A stretch of 64,000 nucleotides of DNA, taken from NCBI GenBank assembly GCA_020444545.1, contig JAHLKT010000008.1, positions 1 through 64,000 of the forward strand, given 5' to 3'. The position numbers and the translations under genes are program-made. Source of the stretch: Desulfarculaceae bacterium (lineage in GTDB: Bacteria; Desulfobacterota; Desulfarculia; Desulfarculales; Desulfarculaceae). The notes beneath the pieces are model-generated. The model ran no database searches. It was not told the origin of the DNA and saw only the letters and a list, made by a program, of their open reading frames with translations. Shown here one piece after another: positions 58,543 to 64,000 of this stretch; positions within the stretch are counted from its first letter, which is position 1; each line of letters begins with the position of its first letter.

Positions 58543-60552
58543 CTATAGGCCGGCCCCCGCCTTGTAGCCGCTGCGGATGGCGTTCAGGGCGTCGGCCCCG
58601 CCGCCGCAGTCGCCCACGGCCACCACCTTCAGGCCCTTGCCCTCCAGCGCGGCGGCCAGGCCGTCCTGGGGCTTGGCGCCGGTGGCCAGGATCACCGTGT
58701 CGGCCTGGAGCTCCTGCTCTTGGCCGTCGATCACCGCGCTCACCGTGCCCTCGCCGATGGCGGTCACCTTCACCTTGGTGTGCACCGTGAGCCCGAAGCG
58801 CTTGATCAGCCCGAAGGTGATCCAGCGGGTGGAGCGCCCGATGCCCGCCCCGATCTTGGGCAGCGCCTCCAACACCGTCACCGGGTGGCTGCCCTGGGCC
58901 ACCAGGCGGCCGGTCACCTCCGGGGTCTCGGCCCCGAACAGCTCGATGAAGTAGGTCTGCTCCGGGGTGAGCGCCCCTTGCCGGGCCACATACAGGGCCG
59001 TCTCCAGGCCCACCGCCCCGCCGCCGATCACCACCACCCGGCCCCGGCACAGGGCCTCGCCCCGGATCACCTGCCAGGCGGTGAAGACGTTGTCCCCGTC
59101 CGCGCCGGGAATGGGCGGCGTGGCGGGCGCGCTGCCCGTGGCCAGCACCACCGCGTCGGGATTAAGCGCGGCCACCGAGTCCGCCGTGGCCTCGGTCCCC
59201 AGCAGCACCTCCACCCCCAGGTCCTCCAGGGTGGCCGCCTGCCAGGCCGGGATGGAGCCGAAGTCGTTTTTCATCAAGGGCTGGTTCCACCAGGCCAGTT
59301 GCCCGCCCAGGCGCGTGGCCTTTTCGATGAGCGTCACCCTGTGCCCCCGACCGGCGGCGGTGAGAGCCGCCTGACAGCCCGCCGGGCCGCCGCCGATCAC
59401 CACCACCTTCTTTGGCGCGGCCACGGGCTCGGGCCCGGGGTCCTTGGCCTCGCGCCCGGCCCGGGGGTTGACCATGCAGCCCACCGGCTTCATCTGGGGG
59501 ATGGCGTCGAAGCAGCCCTGGTTGCAGGCCACGCAGCGCCGGATCAGCTCCGAGGTGCCCGCCTGGGCCTTGAGGGGCAGCTCGGGGTCGGCCAGCAGGG
59601 GGCGGCCCATGCAGATCAGGTCCGCGTCGCCCCGGGCCAGGATGGCCTCGGCCAGCTCCGGGCTGTGGATGCGGTTGCTCGCGGCCACGGGCACCCGGTC
59701 CACCGCCCACTTGACGCCCCGCGCCAGGTAACTGAAGCCGCCGGGAGGCAGCTCCTGGGTGATCTGGGGCACCCGGGTCTCGTGCCACCCGCCGGTGACG
59801 TTGATCAGGTCCACGCCGGCTTTCTCACAGGCCTGGGCGAACAACGCCGCTTCCTCGTTGGTGTGGCTGCCGGGCACGAAGTCGTTGCCCGCGATGCGGA
59901 TGCCCACGCAGAAGTCGTCGCCCACCGCGGCCCGCACCTTGGCGATGGTCTCCAGGCCGAAGCGCATGCGGTTGTCCAGGGAGCCGCCGTACTCGTCCTC
60001 GCGTTGGTTGATGAAAGGCGAGAGGAACTGGCAGATGAGGTAGCCCGCCGAGCCCAGGATCTCCACCATGTCCAGGCCCGCTTCCTTGGCCCGCCGGGCG
60101 GCGGCCGCGAAGTCGTCCTGCACCGAGGCGATCTCCTCCGGGCTCATGGCCCGGCAGTCTTCCTTGGTGTAGCGCGAGGTGTGGGCGCTGGCGCTGATCG
60201 CCTCGCCGCCGATGAGCATGGAGTGGGAGTAGGCCCCGGCCATGTAGAGCTGGGCCCCGATCTTGGCCCCGTGCTGGTGGGCCGCCTTCGCCAGGCGCTC
60301 AAATCCCGGGATGTCCTCGTCCTTCATGATGCTCACGAAGATGGGGCCGCCCGCCTTCTGGTTGATCACGCAGCCGCCCACGATCATCAGCCCGGCCCCT
60401 CCGGCCGCCCGCTCGCGGTAAAAGGCCACCAGTTGGTCGCTCACCGCCCCGCCGGGGGTGCAGTTCAGATGCATGGCCGGAACCACGATGCGGTTCCTTA
60501 GCTCAAGCTGGTTCAGGGTGATGGGCTCGAACAAGAGGGGATAGCTGTCCAT
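58543..60552 (-). CDS. Old-yellow-enzyme/2,4-dienoyl-CoA reductase-type flavoprotein
   Basis: A 669-residue protein. The N-terminal FMN TIM barrel (LFEPITLNQLELRNRIVVPAM) is followed by the 4Fe-4S motif CVACNQGC ... VGCMVNP. The C-terminal half is a disulfide-reductase-like FAD/NAD(P) domain with two GxGxxG motifs (VVIGGGPAGCQAALTAAG; VVIGGGAVGLETALY). This is the FadH/BaiCD/trimethylamine dehydrogenase architecture. It reduces an activated double bond, probably an enoyl-CoA or enoate. First gene of a three-gene minus-strand operon. Confidence 0.92.
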   Translation of the reverse strand: MDSYPLLFEPITLNQLELRNRIVVPAMHLNCTPGGAVSDQLVAFYRERAAGGAGLMIVGGCVINQKAGGPIFVSIMKDEDIPGFERLAKAAHQHGAKIGAQLYMAGAYSHSMLIGGEAISASAHTSRYTKEDCRAMSPEEIASVQDDFAAAARRAKEAGLDMVEILGSAGYLICQFLSPFINQREDEYGGSLDNRMRFGLETIAKVRAAVGDDFCVGIRIAGNDFVPGSHTNEEAALFAQACEKAGVDLINVTGGWHETRVPQITQELPPGGFSYLARGVKWAVDRVPVAASNRIHSPELAEAILARGDADLICMGRPLLADPELPLKAQAGTSELIRRCVACNQGCFDAIPQMKPVGCMVNPRAGREAKDPGPEPVAAPKKVVVIGGGPAGCQAALTAAGRGHRVTLIEKATRLGGQLAWWNQPLMKNDFGSIPAWQAATLEDLGVEVLLGTEATADSVAALNPDAVVLATGSAPATPPIPGADGDNVFTAWQVIRGEALCRGRVVVIGGGAVGLETALYVARQGALTPEQTYFIELFGAETPEVTGRLVAQGSHPVTVLEALPKIGAGIGRSTRWITFGLIKRFGLTVHTKVKVTAIGEGTVSAVIDGQEQELQADTVILATGAKPQDGLAAALEGKGLKVVAVGDCGGGADALNAIRSGYKAGAGL

Positions 60553-60721
60553 GTCTGACTCCCGGTGAGATGGGCGTGCGGCGCCTGTATCCAGTCTACC
60601 CTAGGTATCGCGGGAGGAGGGGCGGAGGCAAGGGGAAAGACATAGGAGAGAGGACAGGGCTCTGGTATTAAAGGCGATGCCCAGGCTGCTATAAAGTAGC
60701 CAACAATGGGTAAAAATTAAT

Positions 60722-62188
60722 TTAACGCCACATTAGCTCGATAATTTCGAAGAGTTTGTTTTCATAAATCTGAGGATAGTGTAACAACATGCCAGCAAAA
60801 TTTGCCTCCCAATGGCGCTTAACTTCCTTATACTGATCATCACTATTTTGTTGTTGTTTAAAATAATTTGTTGCCCAAGAGTAAAAATCATTTTCTCTTG
60901 TCAATCTAGCGCAAAACATTTCAATGCACGCCCTCCCAATTGTTCTAGGTAAGATCCTTTTCCTGTCGACTGGCCCGGGCTCAAGAGGGAAAGCGCTTTT
61001 GATTGCATCTGCCTTTCCTGCCTTGATGAAACAATAAATATCAGGCCTAATTACTTTAAAGAACGTAAAAATTACTGGCATAAAAGCCGAGGCCATTACG
61101 GATTCTATGTCTAACTGTCCGACTTTTCCATGCTTATAATCAACCGCACGTAGCACCATATTCAAAACCGTCATCATTCGGTTTTGCTGGCGCAAACTAA
61201 CATTGTGAATTCCACACAATTCACCGACAATCATCCCTATATATTTACCGAAATCATTCTTTGTTGGGTCATGCCAACGCGACAATGCCTCTTCCAGGTG
61301 AAACTGCGTCAAAAGATATGATGTATATTCAAAACGATCAGGAGGAGGCAATTCAATTTTGAAATCAAAAAAGCGCAACAAATAACCTTCTTCTTTCATT
61401 TTCAGGCCATAAATCCTCGCAACTGCGGACGATAACGCCTCCATATCCATAGCAAGGACGAACATAACATTTGGGGCATCAAAAATGTGCTTGATTCTCT
61501 CGAGCAGTTTGATTGCAAAATCAGGACGACATCTGTCCAATTCGTCAACAAAAATGATCAGAGGATATTTATCGCCGTACTGTTTGCGGATTTGCCTTGC
61601 AAATTTTTCCAAACTATTTTTAAAATATATTACGGATTCTTTATTCTTTCTATAGTTTACAATAATGTCTTCTGAGACTCCCTTGACTAAATTTTCAAAG
61701 TTTTCGTTCTGTAAATTTAGTTTGTCTAATTCTATTCCAGATGATGCTATAGCTCCTCTAGTCACGATTGAAAGGAGGATTGGTATGGCATTTTTTATAA
61801 GGCCCTTCCCGTGTGATTTAATATCTTCCAAATATTTTTCGATTAATTTTGTGCCTTTCCCCTGCTTTTTTATTTGTTCCACAAGCCCTTCGATTTCACC
61901 AAAAAAGGCAGAAAGCGGGTCTTCAACAAAATCATTTTCCCAAGCATTGAAATAAATTACGGAGCAGCCATCCTTTTGCAGCATTTCCTGCCACATTTTT
62001 AGAAAAGTCGTCTTCCCCGTACCCCAAGGGGAGTCAATTGCCAAAACAAAGGGTTGGGTCACGGTTCGCGCCAACTGGCTCAGCGTCGAAGCAAGCGGTT
62101 CCCGACCTAAGTGATCCTCTTCAAAGGAAACCAAATTTTTCTCGGCTTTTGTAAGTAGGCTTTTCACGGAAGAGTCTGTGCTAGCCAT
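60722..62188 (-). CDS. KAP-family P-loop NTPase
   Basis: A 488-residue protein. Walker A is SPWGTGKTTFLKMW and Walker B is PLIIFVDELDRCRPD, both hallmarks of the KAP family, with NAWEND also typical. A hydrophobic stretch (IPILLSIVTRGAIA) inside the ATPase region may be the family's membrane insertion. Prokaryotic KAP ATPases are patchily distributed and often linked with defence against phages. The gene is far more AT-rich than both neighbours and isolated, which points to recent transfer. ATG 62188 follows GGGGGG. Confidence 0.88.
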   Translation of the reverse strand: MASTDSSVKSLLTKAEKNLVSFEEDHLGREPLASTLSQLARTVTQPFVLAIDSPWGTGKTTFLKMWQEMLQKDGCSVIYFNAWENDFVEDPLSAFFGEIEGLVEQIKKQGKGTKLIEKYLEDIKSHGKGLIKNAIPILLSIVTRGAIASSGIELDKLNLQNENFENLVKGVSEDIIVNYRKNKESVIYFKNSLEKFARQIRKQYGDKYPLIIFVDELDRCRPDFAIKLLERIKHIFDAPNVMFVLAMDMEALSSAVARIYGLKMKEEGYLLRFFDFKIELPPPDRFEYTSYLLTQFHLEEALSRWHDPTKNDFGKYIGMIVGELCGIHNVSLRQQNRMMTVLNMVLRAVDYKHGKVGQLDIESVMASAFMPVIFTFFKVIRPDIYCFIKAGKADAIKSAFPLEPGPVDRKRILPRTIGRACIEMFCARLTRENDFYSWATNYFKQQQNSDDQYKEVKRHWEANFAGMLLHYPQIYENKLFEIIELMWR

Positions 62189-62343
62189 GTAAGCCCCCCT
62201 TCGCTTCTCGACCTGTCAGGTTTCGCTCAGTTCCACCAAATTACACTATTTCTCTAAAAAATTTAAAGCGGCGCGTTCTGGCGAGTCGCGGCCGCCTGCC
62301 GGTTATTCTTCCCTTCCTCCCCGGACCCTTCTAAGATGAGTAC

Positions 62344-64000
62344 ATGGAAGGCGTGCTGCTCAAAGACATCGTGATCATCTACGCCCTGGCCGCCGGGGTG
62401 GTCTACCTGTTCCATAAGGTCAAGCTGCCCCCGGTGGTGGGGTTCCTGCTCACCGGCGTGCTGGCCGGTCCCCACGGCTTCGGGCTCATCTCCTCGGTGC
62501 ACGAGGTGGAGACCCTGGCCGAGATCGGCATCATCCTCCTGCTGTTCACCATCGGCCTGGAGTTCTCCGCCACCCAGCTAAAACAAATGCGGCGGCCCGC
62601 CTTACTCGGCGGCGCGCTCCAGGTGGGGCTCACCGTGGCGGCCAGCGCGGGCGCGGCCCTGGCCCTGGGCGAGACCCCGGGCCAGGCGGTGTTCATCGGC
62701 TTCGTGGTGGCCCTGTCCAGCACGGCCATCGTGCTAAAGCTCCTGCAAGACCGCGCCGCCCTGGACGGCCCCAGCGGGCGCACCTCCCTGGGCATCCTCA
62801 TCTTCCAGGACGTGGCCGTGGTGGGCATGTTGTTGGCCATGCCCTTTTTGGCCACCGTCCCGGCCGGGGCCCAGCCCATGGGCGAAGTGGGCTGGGAGCT
62901 TCTGCTCAAGGGCCTGGCGGCCATGGCCATCATCCTGGTGGGGGCCCGCTGGGTCTTCCCGGGGCTCATGGACCGCATGGCCGCCACCCGCAACCGCGAG
63001 CTGTTCATCATCGCGGTGGTGGTGGTGCTCTTCGGGGTGGCCTGGCTCACCTCCTGGGCAGGGCTGTCGCTCGCCCTGGGCGCGTTTTTGGCCGGGCTCA
63101 TCCTGGCCGGCTCGCGCTATTCCCACCAGGCCATCGGCAGCGTCATCCCCATGCGGGACCTGTTCACCAGCCTGTTCTTCGTCTCCATCGGCATGCTCTT
63201 GGACCTGGGCTTCCTCTTGGCCCATCCCGGCTGGGTGGCCCTGGGCACCGGGCTGGTTATCCTGGGCAAGGGCGTCCTGGCCGGGGGCGCGGCCCTGGCG
63301 CTCCGCCTGCCGCTCCGGGTGGCCTTGGGGGTGGGGCTCACCCTGGCCCAGGTGGGCGAGTTCTCCTTTGTCCTGGCCCGGGGGGGCATCAAGCTGGGAC
63401 TCTTATCGGCCAACGCCTACCAGCTCATGCTGGACGTGGCGGTCCTCACCATGGCCCTGACCCCGGCCATGGTCTGGCTGGGCCAGCGCCTGGCCCGGCG
63501 CACCCCTCTGCTCACCCGCCTACACCACGGCGGCCGGGCCGAGGCTCAGGCCCAGGAGCACGGGGTGCCCGAGATGGTGGGCCACGTCATCGTGGTGGGC
63601 TACGGCATCAATGGCCAGAACGTGACCCGCGCGGCCCGCTCGGCGGGCATCCCCTACGTGGTGGTGGAGATGAACTCCTCCACGGTGAACCGCGAGGAGG
63701 CCAAGGGCGAACCCATCATCTTCGGCGACGCCATGAACCACGCGGTGCTGGAGCACGCGGGGCTCTCCAAGGCGCGGGTGCTGGTGGTGGCCATCGCCGA
63801 CCCGGTGGCCGCCCGCCACATCGTGGCCACGGCCAAGGACCTGAACCCGGCCCTGTACGTCATCGCGCGCACCCGCTTCTTGCAGGAGATGGAGGCGCTC
63901 TACGAGCTGGGGGCCGACGAGGTGGTGCCCGAGGAATACGAAACCGCGGTGGAGATCTTCGCGCGGGTGCTCAGACGCTTTCTGGTGCCCCAGGACGAGA
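62344..64000 (+). CDS. CPA2-family cation/proton antiporter with TrkA-N domain, cut by the window end
   Basis: ATG 62344 opens a frame that continues past the window end (552 codons visible). About 13 membrane segments include VGFLLTGVLAGPHGFGLI and LLLFTIGLEFSATQLKQMRRP of the CPA2 exchangers (Kef/YbaL type). After residue 415 comes an RCK/TrkA-N NAD-binding domain (HVIVVGYGINGQNVTRAARSAG). It exchanges K+ or Na+ for protons. The C-terminal part is outside the window. Confidence 0.92.
   Translation, partial: MEGVLLKDIVIIYALAAGVVYLFHKVKLPPVVGFLLTGVLAGPHGFGLISSVHEVETLAEIGIILLLFTIGLEFSATQLKQMRRPALLGGALQVGLTVAASAGAALALGETPGQAVFIGFVVALSSTAIVLKLLQDRAALDGPSGRTSLGILIFQDVAVVGMLLAMPFLATVPAGAQPMGEVGWELLLKGLAAMAIILVGARWVFPGLMDRMAATRNRELFIIAVVVVLFGVAWLTSWAGLSLALGAFLAGLILAGSRYSHQAIGSVIPMRDLFTSLFFVSIGMLLDLGFLLAHPGWVALGTGLVILGKGVLAGGAALALRLPLRVALGVGLTLAQVGEFSFVLARGGIKLGLLSANAYQLMLDVAVLTMALTPAMVWLGQRLARRTPLLTRLHHGGRAEAQAQEHGVPEMVGHVIVVGYGINGQNVTRAARSAGIPYVVVEMNSSTVNREEAKGEPIIFGDAMNHAVLEHAGLSKARVLVVAIADPVAARHIVATAKDLNPALYVIARTRFLQEMEALYELGADEVVPEEYETAVEIFARVLRRFLVPQDE

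Overview
The window is a GC-rich chromosomal segment of an anaerobic bacterium that uses selenocysteine. The best guess is a Desulfobacterota (deltaproteobacterial, sulfate-reducer-like) genome. Clues are an intact tRNA-Sec gene, a monofunctional Ni-CO dehydrogenase (cooS), a sensor kinase with c-type heme motifs, many PAS/histidine-kinase/GGDEF proteins, and a small selenocysteine-peptide / radical-SAM maturase locus of the SbtA/SbtM type.

Positions 126-13429 are an integrated island in the 3' part of the tRNA-Sec gene (selC). A perfect 67-bp direct repeat of the tRNA 3' part marks both ends, and paired 11-bp direct repeats (probable integrase arm sites) lie just inside each end. The island holds an AT-rich orphan gene, a tyrosine integrase, small cargo genes, a wHTH protein whose gene carries three identical-type dyads followed by an AT-rich block (an internal-origin-like layout), and a type I restriction-modification operon in the order hsdR-hsdS-orphan-hsdM-EVE-like gene.

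From 13496 to about 33.2 kb lies ordinary chromosome: cca, a LysM coiled-coil protein, two crotonase-fold genes, two Yip1-like membrane proteins, a heme-motif kinase lacking the usual phospho-histidine, a sigma-54 activator with a degenerate receiver, an orphan membrane sensor in lower-GC DNA, a nudix hydrolase, a nitroreductase, a hybrid kinase, a diguanylate cyclase and a Crp/Fnr regulator. From 33.4 to 47.8 kb come a giant coiled-coil/transglycosylase-like protein, a ketopantoate-reductase-like enzyme, a duplicated phage-like small gene pair, a sugar-nucleotide epimerase, a DUF2007-deoxyribose-phosphate aldolase fusion, a phosphodiesterase-like protein, an MFS exporter, an outer-membrane protein, a CoA-transferase and another hybrid kinase.

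The most notable locus is 48244-50458. Two short peptides share a near-identical N-terminal leader. The first has an in-frame TGA at codon 35 followed by a SECIS-like hairpin, and the second has cysteines in the corresponding region. They precede a radical SAM/SPASM maturase. This looks like a selenopeptide RiPP system, and the tRNA-Sec needed to read it is in the same window. It is followed by cooS, a UDPGP-like protein, priA, a flavodoxin (with a possible Fur box), an oxidoreductase/epimerase operon on the minus strand, an AT-rich KAP-type NTPase and the start of a CPA2 cation/proton antiporter that runs off the window.

A second structural feature is a family of three intergenic elements, each exactly 122 bp, with terminal inverted repeats and a central hairpin that keeps its pairing while its sequence changes. 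Two of them bracket the aldolase fusion gene in inverted orientation. No rRNA or CRISPR array is visible.
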